A stretch of 64,000 bases of DNA from positions 22,745-86,744 of the forward strand of contig NZ_JAIQDJ010000008.1 of assembly GCF_020034655.1 (NCBI RefSeq), given 5' to 3'. Both the position numbers and the translations under genes were made by a program. The notes beneath the pieces were generated by a model. That model was not told the origin of the DNA. It saw only the letters and a list, made by a program, of their open reading frames with translations, and did not search any database. Within the stretch, counting starts at the first letter, position 1. Every line of letters begins with the position of its first letter. Below, piece by piece: positions 1-8,922 of this stretch. This DNA is from Thermomonas beijingensis. Its GTDB lineage: Bacteria > Pseudomonadota > Gammaproteobacteria > Xanthomonadales > Xanthomonadaceae.

Positions 1-59
1 CGTGTGCACTGCAAGGAGGCCACGCGATGAAACGGTGTTGCAAGGTCGTGAGACGGCAT
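1..59 (-). CDS. Possible 5' end of an unidentified gene, cut by the window edge
   Basis: An ATG at 59 (minus strand) is followed by 19 open codons running off the window edge. A GGAG motif sits about 9 bases upstream, which is good Shine-Dalgarno spacing. The gene would lie downstream of glnA on the same strand, where nitrogen regulators (glnB or ntrB) are common in this group. The few residues are not enough to recognise the product, so this is only a possible gene start. Confidence 0.25.
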   Translation of the reverse strand, partial: MPSHDLATPFHRVASLQCT

Positions 60-338
60 GACGCAGGCTCCTCATAAGCGGTAGCCCTCCCCGGTCAGTG
101 TTGCGTACTCGTGCAATGCAGAATCGTGTGGGTTCTGCCTGCGGCGATCGTTCGATCGCATGTGCCTCCTGTTGTTGCCGCGCAGCCCCGCTGCGCGCAG
201 CCCGCCTCGCCCCCTGCCCATGCAGACAACGGCGCGGAAGGCGTGCACCCGTCAGTGCACGCTTCCGGCCGCTCCAATCCTCGCCGGGGAGGGAGCGAAG
301 CGAGGATCAGCCTGCTTCGCTCACCCTTGCGCGGGCAA
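60..338. other. Non-coding region downstream of glnA with four inverted repeats
   Basis: No convincing gene lies here; the open frames look like GC-rich noise. The region holds four inverted repeats: 144-159 (7-bp arms, 2-nt spacer), 180-196 (7-bp arms, CCC loop), 236-266 (11-bp arms with one bulge) and 277-307 (8-bp arms, 15-nt loop). None is followed by a T-run on either strand, so they are not classical intrinsic terminators. They may be rho-dependent or processing structures downstream of glnA. Confidence 0.6.
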
Positions 339-1748
339 TCAGAGCGTGTAGTACATCTGGTATTCCAACGGGTGCGTGGCACCACGGAACGCGGTCACTT
401 CCTTCATCTTCAAGCCGATGTAGGCGTCGATGAAATCATCGGTGAACACCCCGCCCGCTTTCAGGAATTCGCGATCTTTGTCGAGCGCGTCCAGCGCCTG
501 ATCCAGCGAGTGGCAGACGGTGGGGTAGTTCTTCTCTTCTTCCGGCGGCAGGTCGTACAGATCCTTGTCGGACGGCGCGCCCGGATCGATCTGATGTTTG
601 ATGCCGTCCAGACCCGCCATCAGCAGCGCGGCAAAGGTCAAATAGCCGCTGTTCATCGGGTCGGGGAAGCGCATTTCGATGCGGCGTGCCTTCGGGTTGG
701 CCACATACGGAATGCGGCAGCTGGCCGAACGGTTGGAGGCCGAATACGCCAGCATCACCGGCGCTTCGTAGCCAGGCACCAGGCGCTTGTACGAATTGGT
801 GCTGGAGTTGGCGAACGCATTGATCGCACGCGCATGCTTGAAGATGCCGCCGATGTACCACAGCGCGGTCTGCGACAGGCCGCCGTAGCCATCGCCGGAG
901 AACAGATTGACGCCGCCCTTGGCCAGCGACATATGCACATGCATGCCACTGCCGTTATCGCCGACGATCGGCTTGGGCATGAAGGTGACGGTCTTGCCAT
1001 TGCGGTGCGCCACGTTCTTGATGACGTATTTCATGGTCATCAGGTCGTCGGCTTTCTTCACCAGCGAATTGAACTTGGTGCCAATCTCGCACTGGCCGGC
1101 ATTGGCCACCTCGTGGTGGTGCACTTCCACTTCGATGCCCACTTTTTCCAGCGTCTTGCACATTTCCGCACGCAGATCGTGCAGCGAATCCAATGGTGCC
1201 ACCGGGAAGTAGCCACCCTTCACCATCGGCCGGTAGCCGCTGTTGCCGCCGGCGTATTCGCGGCTGGAATTCCAATGCGCTTCTTCCGAATCAATCTGGA
1301 AGAAGGTGTGGCCCATTTCATTGGCAAAGCGCACCGAATCGAAAATGAAGAATTCCGGTTCTGGCCCGAAGAAGCCCTGCTCGGCGATGCCGCTGGCCTT
1401 CAAATACGCTTCGGCGCGATGCGCCACGCCACGCGGATCGCGCGAATAGGCTTGCATGGTGGCCGGATCCAGCACATCGCAAGTCAGCACCAAGGTGGGG
1501 TCAGCGGTGAACGGATCGATGAAGGCGGTGGCCGGGTCGGGCAGCAGCACCATGTCGGAGTTCTGGATACCGCGCCAGCCGCCAATCGAGCTGCCATCGA
1601 ACATCTTGCCATCCTCGAACAGGCTGGCATCGACGATCGATTTGGGGAAGGTGACATGGTGCTGCACGCCGCGCATGTCGGCAAAACGCAGGTCCACAAA
1701 TTCGATCTTGTGGTCTTTGATGAGCTTTTCGAGTTGTTCCAGCGACAT
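339..1748 (-). CDS. glnA: Type I glutamine synthetase
   Basis: Glutamine synthetase makes glutamine from glutamate, ammonia and ATP as a cytosolic dodecamer; it is the entry point of ammonia assimilation. The 469-residue length is the standard GlnA length. The start [13 protein letters not shown] at 1748 is chosen because it matches the family; the frame is open further upstream but that part lies in the promoter. The C-terminal part carries the loop with the adenylylation tyrosine (DLYDLPPEE), so GlnE-type control is expected. A sigma-54 promoter and two NtrC-type sites lie upstream (1805-1919), so transcription is probably nitrogen-regulated. Confidence 0.97.
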   Translation of the reverse strand: MSLEQLEKLIKDHKIEFVDLRFADMRGVQHHVTFPKSIVDASLFEDGKMFDGSSIGGWRGIQNSDMVLLPDPATAFIDPFTADPTLVLTCDVLDPATMQAYSRDPRGVAHRAEAYLKASGIAEQGFFGPEPEFFIFDSVRFANEMGHTFFQIDSEEAHWNSSREYAGGNSGYRPMVKGGYFPVAPLDSLHDLRAEMCKTLEKVGIEVEVHHHEVANAGQCEIGTKFNSLVKKADDLMTMKYVIKNVAHRNGKTVTFMPKPIVGDNGSGMHVHMSLAKGGVNLFSGDGYGGLSQTALWYIGGIFKHARAINAFANSSTNSYKRLVPGYEAPVMLAYSASNRSASCRIPYVANPKARRIEMRFPDPMNSGYLTFAALLMAGLDGIKHQIDPGAPSDKDLYDLPPEEEKNYPTVCHSLDQALDALDKDREFLKAGGVFTDDFIDAYIGLKMKEVTAFRGATHPLEYQMYYTL

Positions 1749-1804
1749 GGGGTACTCCGGCAAAGGATGGAGGGGCGTAAGCAAGGGCCTGACGGTAGTG
1801 ATAT

Positions 1805-1821
1805 TAGCAAGGACCGTGCCA
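1805..1821 (-). promoter_or_regulatory. Sigma-54 (-24/-12) promoter of glnA
   Basis: The minus strand reads TGGCACGGTCCTTGCTA. The -24 GG (1820-1819) and -12 GC (1808-1807) are separated by exactly 10 bases, matching the RpoN consensus. Transcription would start near 1795, about 45 bases before the glnA ATG. Confidence 0.88.
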
Positions 1822-1873
1822 GCTAATAACTTATTGATTTTAAACGAATCGATAATCGACACATTGCAAATAA

Positions 1874-1888
1874 GCACTCACTTGGTGC
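1874..1888 (-). promoter_or_regulatory. NtrC-type binding site, proximal
   Basis: GCACTCACTTGGTGC fits the GCAC-N7-GTGC pattern of NtrC enhancer sites. It is centred about 85 bases upstream of the predicted sigma-54 start, a normal enhancer position. Confidence 0.75.
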
Positions 1889-1904
1889 AATCAATTCTCA
1901 GGTA

Positions 1905-1919
1905 TCACCAACTTGGTGA
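1905..1919 (-). promoter_or_regulatory. NtrC-type binding site, distal
   Basis: TCACCAACTTGGTGA is a perfect palindrome with 7-bp arms around one base and resembles the proximal site. The two centres are 31 bp apart, about three helical turns, as in tandem NtrC enhancers. Confidence 0.7.
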
Positions 1920-1965
1920 ATTGCAATCCACGGTATGCTGCGCCACCCTTCCATCTCCTCTGCCG

Positions 1966-2820
1966 ATGAACGATCTGCTGGCCGCCCTGCTATTGGGCAT
2001 CATTGAAGGCATCACCGAATTTCTGCCCATTTCCAGCACCGGCCATTTGCTGATTGCCGAGCATTGGTTGGGCGCACGCAGCGATCTGTTCAATGTTGCG
2101 ATCCAGGCGGGGGCCATCCTTGCGGTGGTGTTGATTTACTGGAAACGCTTATGGGGCATGTTGCTGGCATTTGCCGGCCGCGATGCGCCGGCCGCCTTCG
2201 ACCCACTGGGCATCACCGCCACCCCGGCACAGTCGCGGGCATACGCGATCAAGTTGATGGCGGCCTTCGGTGTCACCGCGGTGCTGGGGTTGCTGGTCAA
2301 GAAATTGGGCTGGCAACTGCCGGAGTCGGTGACCCCGGTGGCCTGGGCGCTGGTCCTGGGGGCGTTGTGGATGCTGGCCGCCGAATGGCTGGCGGGCCGG
2401 CGCGCGGTGCAGGTGGGCGAGCGCACCACCATCACGTGGACGGTGGCCTTGCTGGTCGGGGCCGCGCAAGTGCTGGCTGGCGTGTTCCCCGGCACCTCGC
2501 GCAGCGCCGCTACCATTTTCGTCGCCCTGCTGGCCGGCACCACCAGCCGCGCTGCCGCCACTGAGTTCGCGTTTCTGGTCGGCATCCCCACCATGTTTGC
2601 CGCCACCGGCTACGAGCTGTTGTCGATGTACAAGCAGGGCGCGCTGGGCGGCGAAGATTGGGCGGCGCTTGGCGTGGCGTTCGCGGTTTCGGCCAGCACT
2701 GCTTTTGTCGCGGTGAAGTGGTTGTTGCACTATATCCAGAGCCACCGCTTTACCGCGTTTGCGGTCTATCGTTTGGTGTTGGGTATCGCCCTGCTGGTTT
2801 GGCTGCCCACCGGTGGCTAA
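1966..2820 (+). CDS. uppP: Undecaprenyl-diphosphatase UppP/BacA
   Basis: This inner-membrane phosphatase recycles undecaprenyl diphosphate to the monophosphate carrier used for peptidoglycan and polysaccharide export; high dosage gives bacitracin resistance in homologues. The 284-residue protein has the two family signatures: EGITEFLPISSTGH near residue 12 and PGTSRSAAT near residue 180, which together form the active site, within about eight hydrophobic segments. The start at 1966 begins at the conserved N-terminal motif region; the upstream open frame lies in the glnA promoter. It is divergent from glnA. Confidence 0.95.
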   Translation: MNDLLAALLLGIIEGITEFLPISSTGHLLIAEHWLGARSDLFNVAIQAGAILAVVLIYWKRLWGMLLAFAGRDAPAAFDPLGITATPAQSRAYAIKLMAAFGVTAVLGLLVKKLGWQLPESVTPVAWALVLGALWMLAAEWLAGRRAVQVGERTTITWTVALLVGAAQVLAGVFPGTSRSAATIFVALLAGTTSRAAATEFAFLVGIPTMFAATGYELLSMYKQGALGGEDWAALGVAFAVSASTAFVAVKWLLHYIQSHRFTAFAVYRLVLGIALLVWLPTGG

Positions 2821-2891
2821 GCACATCATCCCCACCGGCATGCGCTCCACATCGTCTTCCCATCATCGCGTCATCGTATCGAGGTCTTCGC

Positions 2892-3833
2892 ATGAAACGC
2901 CTGTTCCTGCTTGCACTTCCATTGGCCCTGGCGGGCTGCCCCAGCTCGCACCCGGCATCCAGCGCAACCGCCAAAGCCGACGCCAGCAATAGTGCAACCC
3001 CGGCAACAACACCCGCCACGCCCGCCGGCAGCGCCAATCCGGCGCTGAAGCCGATGAATCCCAATGTCCAGTATTCATTCCATGCGGTTGGCCCCATCCA
3101 AGCCGTCAACGTGTTGCCCAAGCAGCACTGGGCCTTGGCCACAGCCACTGATGCCAAGGGGCAACGCATCGACGCACTGTTTGCGCGCGCCGACAAACCA
3201 CTGACGCTGAACTTCACCGCCAGTACGCTATCGGTAGATAACGCCTGCAATATGCTCCATACCAGCTTCAAACTCTCCGGTGCCACCATCGTGGCCACGG
3301 ATTTTGCCTCCACCATGAAAGCCTGCGCGGAGCCCAAGCTGGCCGGCCTTGACCAAGCCGCCAGCAAGCGCCTGACCGGTGAACTGGGGCTGCGCATCGC
3401 CGATGGCGGCAACCCGATGCTGGAACTGACCAACAAGGCCGGTGACGTGCTGGTATTTGCTGGCAACCAGACTGCCGAAACCAAATACGGCGGCCCGGGC
3501 GAGCGCGTGTTCCTGGAAATCTCCCCCGATGCCAAACCCTGCGCCAGCGACAGCAAGGTGCTGTGCGCACAGATGCGCGAAATCCACTACGACGGCAAGG
3601 GTTTGAAAGTAGGTACCCCTGGGCCGTTTGTGGAATTCAGCACGCCGATTGAAGGCTTTGCGGTGCGCCCCGGCGTGCGCAGCGTACTGCGCGTCAACCG
3701 TTTCCCGCTGAAAACTGCCGGCCAAGACGGCTCCAAGTTCGCCTATGTGCTGGACATGGTGGTGGAGGTGGAAGTTGTGAAGCAGACCGGCTCTGCGTCG
3801 CCCATGGCAGAGGCTGCCAAGCCGCAGCAATAA
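2892..3833 (+). CDS. Putative lipoprotein of unknown function
   Basis: A 313-residue protein with a lipoprotein signal (MKRLFLLALPLALAGC, lipobox LAGC) followed by a Ser/Ala/Thr/Pro-rich linker to about residue 50. The remainder has no domain I can name. Several cysteines occur in the body, which suits an oxidising periplasm. The start at 2892 is set by the signal peptide. It lies 71 bases after uppP on the same strand and ends at a strong bidirectional terminator. Function is not inferred. Confidence 0.85.
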   Translation: MKRLFLLALPLALAGCPSSHPASSATAKADASNSATPATTPATPAGSANPALKPMNPNVQYSFHAVGPIQAVNVLPKQHWALATATDAKGQRIDALFARADKPLTLNFTASTLSVDNACNMLHTSFKLSGATIVATDFASTMKACAEPKLAGLDQAASKRLTGELGLRIADGGNPMLELTNKAGDVLVFAGNQTAETKYGGPGERVFLEISPDAKPCASDSKVLCAQMREIHYDGKGLKVGTPGPFVEFSTPIEGFAVRPGVRSVLRVNRFPLKTAGQDGSKFAYVLDMVVEVEVVKQTGSASPMAEAAKPQQ

Positions 3834-3853
3834 AGCTGGCGATGCTGCAAAAC

Positions 3854-3881
3854 AAAAACCCGCCGGATGGCGGGTTTTTGT
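3854..3881. terminator. Bidirectional intrinsic terminator
   Basis: An 11-bp perfect stem (AAAAACCCGCC / GGCGGGTTTTT) with a 4-nt loop ends in T-runs on both strands. It lies between the convergent lipoprotein gene and rpmG and can serve both. Confidence 0.9.
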
Positions 3882-3963
3882 TGAGAGCCTGATCCCCGGC
3901 AGGAGCATCCGGGGGTGCCGTGCCGGCAGAGGCGAACGCGCCAGGCACGTTCGCGTCAGTGCG

Positions 3964-4128
3964 TCACTTGATCTTGCCTTCCTTGTACATCACGTGCTTG
4001 CGAACAACGGGGTCGTACTTGCTGACTTCCATCTTGTTCGGGGTGTTTTTCTTGTTCTTGTCGGTGGTGTAGAAATGACCGGTGCCGGCCGACGAGATCA
4101 GACGGATTTTATCGCGCTTGGTAGCCAT
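3964..4128 (-). CDS. rpmG: 50S ribosomal protein L33
   Basis: A 54-residue basic protein starting [20 protein letters not shown] and ending in KEGKIK, the standard L33 sequence and length. It is the cysteine-free (zinc-independent) form. It lies 13 bases downstream of rpmB on the same strand, the usual rpmB-rpmG operon, and ends before the shared terminator at 3854-3881. GGAG lies just upstream of the ATG. Confidence 0.97.
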   Translation of the reverse strand: MATKRDKIRLISSAGTGHFYTTDKNKKNTPNKMEVSKYDPVVRKHVMYKEGKIK

Positions 4129-4141
4129 GATTCAGTTCTCC

Positions 4142-4378
4142 TCAGACCTTCTCGCCCTGCTTGCGCAGGTCGGCGAGGACGGCATCGATACCGTTCTTGT
4201 CGATGGTGCGCAGCGCGGCATTGGAAATACGGAGTTTGATCCAACGGTTTTCCGAAGCGACCCAGAAGCGACGCTCGTGGAGGTTGGGCTGGAAGCGACG
4301 GCGGGTCTTGCGATTGGAATGCGAGACGTTGTTACCGGTCGTCGTACGCTTGCCAGTAACTTGGCAGACTTTGGACAC
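4142..4378 (-). CDS. rpmB: 50S ribosomal protein L28
   Basis: A 78-residue protein with the L28 signature [20 protein letters not shown] and the basic stretch RKTRRRF. It starts at GTG (4378), which fits the conserved N-terminus exactly. It is the first gene of the rpmB-rpmG pair; its promoter should lie within the gap before the kinase gene at 4514. Confidence 0.97.
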   Translation of the reverse strand: MSKVCQVTGKRTTTGNNVSHSNRKTRRRFQPNLHERRFWVASENRWIKLRISNAALRTIDKNGIDAVLADLRKQGEKV

Positions 4379-4513
4379 TGTGCACCTCGATGGTATGTGG
4401 TTGTCGCCCGTAGCCCGGGAGACGGCGGCCCCGGAGTAATACCCACACCGGGATACACTGCAGGACGCAGTGAGCCGCGCATTATGGGCGAGTTTTCCTT
4501 TCCACGCAAGCAG

Positions 4514-5740
4514 TTAGCTGTTGGGCTGGCGGCGGGCGCCCGCAATTTCGGGATGCAGCTGCAAACGCGTCTGGCTGGGGGACAGGATCAGCACTTGCCA
4601 GTCCAGGCGCGCAGCCAACCGATCCAGCAAGGCCGAACCGGTGCCGGTATCGGCGCGTGCAAGTGACTGCATGGCCGCCGAATCCGCCGTGGTGGTGGTG
4701 TGGATGTCCAGTGCCTGCGTGTCCATGCGCAGGTGTAGCTGGGTGCATGCCTGCGCTTGCAGCTGCAATCGCAGCAGGCCGGCGATCAATAACAGCGCCT
4801 CACGGCGTGCGGTGTGCAGTTGCACAGGGGCGTCAATGACGACCGGGATGGCAGGCTTGCCGACCATTGCACGCGCACTGGCATCCTGCAGCAGCGCCTG
4901 TGCATCCACGGGCTCAATGGTCAACGGTTTACGCCGCGCGCTGGCCAGCATGGCTTCCAGCAACTGCCCCATGTCTTGCACACCACGCTCGAGTCGCGCC
5001 AACCGGGTGTGCTGCTGCGGTGGCATGCCGGCATCGTCCAGCAACACTTCGGTGACACCTTGAATCACCGCCAGCGGGGTGCGCAGTTCGTGGCTGGCAT
5101 CGGCAAGGAAAGCTTGCTCGTGCGCGTCGGCATCCACCAGCCGTGCCTGATAGGCGTCGATGGCAGAAGCCAATTGCCCAAGGGCATCGTGGCTGACAGC
5201 CGCAGCCAGTTGGGTTGGCTGCGGCCGTACCGGCAGGGCTTCCACGCTTTTTGCCAGATGCCGCACCGGTTGCAGGGCAATTCCAGCGAACAGCCAGCCC
5301 AGCCAGCCCGCCAATGCTGTGCCCAGCACAATCATGGCAATCACCAGCCGGTGCAGGTGGCGCTCCATTTGTTCGATATCGCCCATGTCGATGACAAACA
5401 CCAGGCGCCCCGCCGCGGTGTCGAACACCCCGACGTGAATATCTTCATCATCAGGATCTTCGTGCATGCCAGCGGGAAGCCGGGCATAGCGCGCCGGCAA
5501 CGCCGGATCCAGGATGCGATACCCGCTTAGGCGATGGGTGGAGGGAAGTTGCAGCGCTTGCCCACGTGCCAGGCGCTGCCCGTAGTCTTCGGCTTGCCCG
5601 CGCAGGATTTCGCCAGAAACCACGTATTCGTAGTCGTCGGCCATGTCCTGCATGATCCATGCGGACAAGCTGCTCATCACCAAGCCCAGCAATAATGCCA
5701 ATAGCGTGAAGCGCCGGCGTAGCGGCCATCGTGCGCTCAT
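4514..5740 (-). CDS. Sensor histidine kinase with a degenerate ATP-binding domain
   Basis: A 408-residue membrane kinase-like protein. TM1 (about 10-30) and TM2 (about 131-153) flank a roughly 100-residue periplasmic sensor region; a HAMP-like stretch follows, then an H-box ADASHELRTPLAV with His217. The catalytic part (about 280-408) is short and lacks a recognisable N-box asparagine and the usual DxGxG G1 box; only a weak GTGSALLDRL stretch resembles G2. ATP binding is therefore doubtful. The gene overlaps the response regulator by 4 bp (ATGA), so the two are co-translated partners. It could act mainly as a phosphatase or need a second kinase. Confidence 0.82.
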   Translation of the reverse strand: MSARWPLRRRFTLLALLLGLVMSSLSAWIMQDMADDYEYVVSGEILRGQAEDYGQRLARGQALQLPSTHRLSGYRILDPALPARYARLPAGMHEDPDDEDIHVGVFDTAAGRLVFVIDMGDIEQMERHLHRLVIAMIVLGTALAGWLGWLFAGIALQPVRHLAKSVEALPVRPQPTQLAAAVSHDALGQLASAIDAYQARLVDADAHEQAFLADASHELRTPLAVIQGVTEVLLDDAGMPPQQHTRLARLERGVQDMGQLLEAMLASARRKPLTIEPVDAQALLQDASARAMVGKPAIPVVIDAPVQLHTARREALLLIAGLLRLQLQAQACTQLHLRMDTQALDIHTTTTADSAAMQSLARADTGTGSALLDRLAARLDWQVLILSPSQTRLQLHPEIAGARRQPNS

Positions 5741-6426
5741 GCCGCCCCCAACAAGCGGTACCCCACACCGCGTACGGATTGGATCATGGCGTGCGCAAAC
5801 GGCTTATCCACCAGTGCCCGCAACTCGTACACCTGGGTCTGCAGGGCGGCCACATCACCGCCATGCTGGCCCCACCCATGCTCCAGCAGGCGTGCATGCG
5901 GCACGATGCGCGGAGCTTCCTGCAACAGGCACGCCAGCACCGCACCTTGCAGTCGCGTCAACGGAATTCGCCGGCCCTCGCGGCTGGCTGTCATGCTGTG
6001 TGGATCGTAGGTCAATGGCCCAAATGTCAATGCGGTCTGTGCGTGCGCATGGCGGCGCAGCGCACGGATCCGCGCTTCCAGCTCGCGCAATGCGAAGGGT
6101 TTGACCAAATAATCATCGGCACCTTCGGCGTAACCCCGCAGCTTGTCTTCCAGACTGTCGCGCGCGGTCAACATCAATACCGGCACCCCATGCCCGGCCT
6201 CCCGCAAGCGCCGGCACAATGCCAAACCATCCAGTCTGGGCAAGCCCAGATCAAGCACAATCACATCAACGTCACCACGCAACGCCCGCGCCAAGCCACT
6301 GACACCATCAGCACAGTGATCCATTTCGTGGCCGCGCCGCTCCAGAAAATCCCAGATATTGGCGGCGATATCGTGCTGATCTTCAATCAGCAAGACGCGC
6401 AGGCCGGGGTTGGCAGAGGTGGGCAT
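5737..6426 (-). CDS. OmpR-family response regulator
   Basis: A 229-residue two-domain regulator. The receiver (about 9-125) has the acidic pocket at IEDQ, phospho-acceptor Asp59 (VLDLGLP), Thr87 and Lys109 (LVKPF). The C-terminal winged helix ends RGVGYRLLG, typical of OmpR/PhoB DNA-binding domains. The start at 6426 (MPTSANPG) is preferred because the receiver begins right after it; an ATG at 6441 is possible. It pairs with the overlapping kinase gene and is divergent from the DUF347 membrane protein gene, a plausible target. Confidence 0.9.
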   Translation of the reverse strand: MPTSANPGLRVLLIEDQHDIAANIWDFLERRGHEMDHCADGVSGLARALRGDVDVIVLDLGLPRLDGLALCRRLREAGHGVPVLMLTARDSLEDKLRGYAEGADDYLVKPFALRELEARIRALRRHAHAQTALTFGPLTYDPHSMTASREGRRIPLTRLQGAVLACLLQEAPRIVPHARLLEHGWGQHGGDVAALQTQVYELRALVDKPFAHAMIQSVRGVGYRLLGAA

Positions 6427-6549
6427 GGGCGAACGATGCATGGGTTTGGAGTGTGCCGTAAATCGGGTTAACGAACATCTGAGTTTCAGCAGAGTCAGTC
6501 CAACAGGTTGCGGCACATGCTGACGCCACTTCATACCGAGTACACCCGC

Positions 6550-7335
6550 ATGCATACACCGACGTCACAACCTCTGGCCAAGGTGCCTGCAGTCACCTTG
6601 CTGTTCTGGTTGATCAAGATTGCCGCCACCACACTGGGTGAGACCGGCGGCGATGCGGTGACCATGTCGTGGCTGGGCGAAGCCGGCACGCAAACGCATG
6701 CCAATGGGTATTTGATTGGCACCGGCATTTTCACCGTCTTGTTCGCATTTGCGGTGTGGTTACAACTCCGTGCAAAGCAATTCAACCCATGGCTGTATTG
6801 GTTTGCCATTCTGGCCAGCACCACGGTGGGCACCACACTCGCCGATTTTGCCGACCGCTCGCTGGGGATTGGCTATAGCGGTGGCTCAGGAGTGCTGTTG
6901 CTGCTGCTGCTGGGCACGTTGTGGGCATGGAAGCGCATGTTGGGCACGGTGTCGGTGGCCAGTGTGGCCAGTCCGCAGGCCGAAGGGTTTTACTGGTTGA
7001 CCATCATGTGTTCGCAAACGCTGGGCACGGCACTGGGGGATTGGGTGGCCGATACGCAGGGGCTGGGCTATACCGGTGGCATTGCGATCTTTGGCGGTGC
7101 ATTGGCACTCGTGGCGATCCTGTATTGGTCGAAAAAGGTGTCGCCCACGCTGCTGTTCTGGGCTGCTTTCATCCTGACCAGGCCATTGGGCGCGGTGCTG
7201 GGTGACTTCCTGGATAAGCCGCTGGCCAGCGGTGGATTGGCCCTGAGCCGCACCTCGGCCACCGCAGCGCTATTGGTGTTTGTGGGTGCAGCGGTGTTGC
7301 TGTTTCCACAACGCGCAGCGGAGCGTACGCATTGA
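6550..7335 (+). CDS. DUF347/COG4705 repeat membrane protein
   Basis: A 261-residue multi-pass membrane protein of unknown function. Four internal repeats carry a similar core: TTLGETGGD, TTVGTTLADF, QTLGTALGDW and RPLGAVLGDF, each followed by hydrophobic segments and, in two of them, LGYTGG/IGYSGG. This is the DUF347 repeat pattern. The start at 6550 (MHTPTSQPLAK) gives a family-like length; ATG 6517 or TTG 6508 are possible. It is transcribed away from the two-component pair, which suggests but does not show regulation by it. Confidence 0.82.
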   Translation: MHTPTSQPLAKVPAVTLLFWLIKIAATTLGETGGDAVTMSWLGEAGTQTHANGYLIGTGIFTVLFAFAVWLQLRAKQFNPWLYWFAILASTTVGTTLADFADRSLGIGYSGGSGVLLLLLLGTLWAWKRMLGTVSVASVASPQAEGFYWLTIMCSQTLGTALGDWVADTQGLGYTGGIAIFGGALALVAILYWSKKVSPTLLFWAAFILTRPLGAVLGDFLDKPLASGGLALSRTSATAALLVFVGAAVLLFPQRAAERTH

Positions 7336-7374
7336 TCGGCATAATGTGCGCAGGCCACTGCTGAACATTTTCAC

Positions 7375-8055
7375 ATGCTGCTTGAAACCATCGAACACAG
7401 CACCGGCGCGCATCCCCAATGGAGCGTGATTTGGCTGCACGGCCTGGGTGCCGACGGGCATGATTTTTCCCCCATCGTGCCGGAGTTGGTGCGCAAGGAT
7501 TGGCCTGCGCTGCGCTTCGTATTCCCGCATGCACCGGTTCGCGCGGTCACGATCAATGGCGGCGCACGCATGCGGGCGTGGTACGACATCACCAGTTTCG
7601 GGTTTGATGATCTGGCGCTGCGCGCCGACAGTGCCGGTGTAGCCGAATCTGTCGCGCAAATCGAGGCACTGATTGCACGCGAGGGTGAACGTGGCGTGCC
7701 GCCGCAGCGGGTGTTGCTGGCAGGTTTCTCGCAAGGCGGGGCGATCACGCTGGCAGTCGGGTTGACGCGCAGCCAACCGCTGGCCGGCTTGATTGCGCTG
7801 TCGACCTATCTGCCAATGACTGCCCAGCAGGCGCAAGCCAGCATGGCTGTGCAGGCCGCAACCCAGCCGCTGTTTATGGCGCATGGCGTGTTTGATCCAG
7901 TGGTGCCACCTGCGGCCGGCGAAGCCAGTGCCAAAACCATGCAGGCGCTAGGGTTTGCGATGCAATGGCGGCGCTACCCGATGCAGCATTCGGTCTGTGC
8001 AGAGGAAATCACCCAGTTGGGCGACTGGATGACAGCGCGGTTTGCGGCCGGCTGA
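7375..8055 (+). CDS. Carboxylesterase/phospholipase-type alpha/beta hydrolase
   Basis: A 226-residue alpha/beta hydrolase of the EstB/acyl-protein-thioesterase-like family. Visible features are VIWLHGLGADGHDF (oxyanion region), nucleophile Ser119 in GFSQGG, HGVFDPVVP containing the acid, and a C-terminal His in MQHSVC. There is no signal peptide, so it is probably cytosolic and acts on small esters or lysophospholipids. It is read in the same direction as the algR-type gene 68 bases downstream. Confidence 0.9.
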   Translation: MLLETIEHSTGAHPQWSVIWLHGLGADGHDFSPIVPELVRKDWPALRFVFPHAPVRAVTINGGARMRAWYDITSFGFDDLALRADSAGVAESVAQIEALIAREGERGVPPQRVLLAGFSQGGAITLAVGLTRSQPLAGLIALSTYLPMTAQQAQASMAVQAATQPLFMAHGVFDPVVPPAAGEASAKTMQALGFAMQWRRYPMQHSVCAEEITQLGDWMTARFAAG

Positions 8056-8123
8056 GGTGACGTTGGCCACTGCACACCGCTACCATCGGGGCAAGCCCGG
8101 GGTGGGCCCCGGAGTGTGAGCCC

Positions 8124-8876
8124 ATGACGACACAACCCATGCGCGTGCTGGTGGTGGACGATGAGCCGCTGGCGCGCGCGCGCCTGTGCGGGCTGTTGTC
8201 CGGTCTGCCGCTGATCGATGTGGTGGGTGAGGCCGGCGACGGTCAAGCCGCCATCGATGCCTGCGCACGCCTGCACCCGGATGCCGTGTTACTGGATATC
8301 GCCATGCCCGGCATGGATGGGTTGGCGGCTGCGCGCGCGCTGGCCAATCTGCAGCCGCGCCCGGCGGTGGTGTTTTGCACTGCCTACGATGCGCACGCGC
8401 TGTCCGCGTTTGAAGCGCAGGCGCTGGATTATCTGGTCAAGCCGGTGCGCACCGAACGCCTGGCGCAAGCGTTGGACAAAGTGCGCACCTATCTGGCTGG
8501 GCGTGGTGCCGGGCGTGCTGCCGCGCAAGCCGGTGAGCCGCGCGCGCGCAGCCAATTGTGCGCCCGGCTGGGCGGCAACTTGCGCATGATCCCGGTTGAT
8601 GACATCTGGTTTTTGCAGGCGGATGAAAAATACGTGGTGGTGCATCACGCCCGTGGCGAGGATCTGATTGAAGAATCACTGCGGTCACTGGAAACAGAAT
8701 TTGCCGACCGCTTCGTGCGCATTCATCGCAATTGCTTGGTGGCACGTGAGGAAATCACCGAATTGCGGCGCTCGCCAGAAGGACATGTGCATGCCGTCTT
8801 GCGCCACGGCGGCACGGCGTTGGAAGTCAGCCGTCGTTGTCTGCCCCATTTGCGCGAGGCCTTGCAGCAATTGTAG
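8124..8876 (+). CDS. algR: LytTR response regulator (AlgR type)
   Basis: A 250-residue regulator. The receiver has VVDDEP at the start, phospho-acceptor Asp58 (LLDIAMP) and Lys106 (LVKPV). The C-terminal LytTR domain begins near residue 140 and includes [17 protein letters not shown] and [10 protein letters not shown]. The position directly before hemC matches algR of pseudomonads and xanthomonads, where AlgR controls pili and exopolysaccharide genes. No partner kinase gene (algZ/fimS) is in the window. Confidence 0.9.
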   Translation: MTTQPMRVLVVDDEPLARARLCGLLSGLPLIDVVGEAGDGQAAIDACARLHPDAVLLDIAMPGMDGLAAARALANLQPRPAVVFCTAYDAHALSAFEAQALDYLVKPVRTERLAQALDKVRTYLAGRGAGRAAAQAGEPRARSQLCARLGGNLRMIPVDDIWFLQADEKYVVVHHARGEDLIEESLRSLETEFADRFVRIHRNCLVAREEITELRRSPEGHVHAVLRHGGTALEVSRRCLPHLREALQQL

Positions 8877-8910
8877 CCGCGCACAGGCGCCAACCAGCGG
8901 CGCGGCAAGC

Positions 8911-8916
8911 GATAAT
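8911..8916 (+). promoter_or_regulatory. -10-like element of hemC, leaderless spacing
   Basis: GATAAT ends 6 bases before the hemC ATG at 8923, so transcription would start at the start codon. No clear -35 is seen at the usual distance. Confidence 0.5.
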
Positions 8917-8922
8917 GCCGGC

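Noticed and set aside
180..307. CRISPR-like or tandem repeat array downstream of glnA
   Set aside because: The elements are inverted repeats of different sequence and not regularly spaced direct repeats.
111..1826. A 571-codon open frame opposite glnA
   Set aside because: The antisense frame of a well-supported gene, with typical His/Arg/Gln-rich shadow translation.
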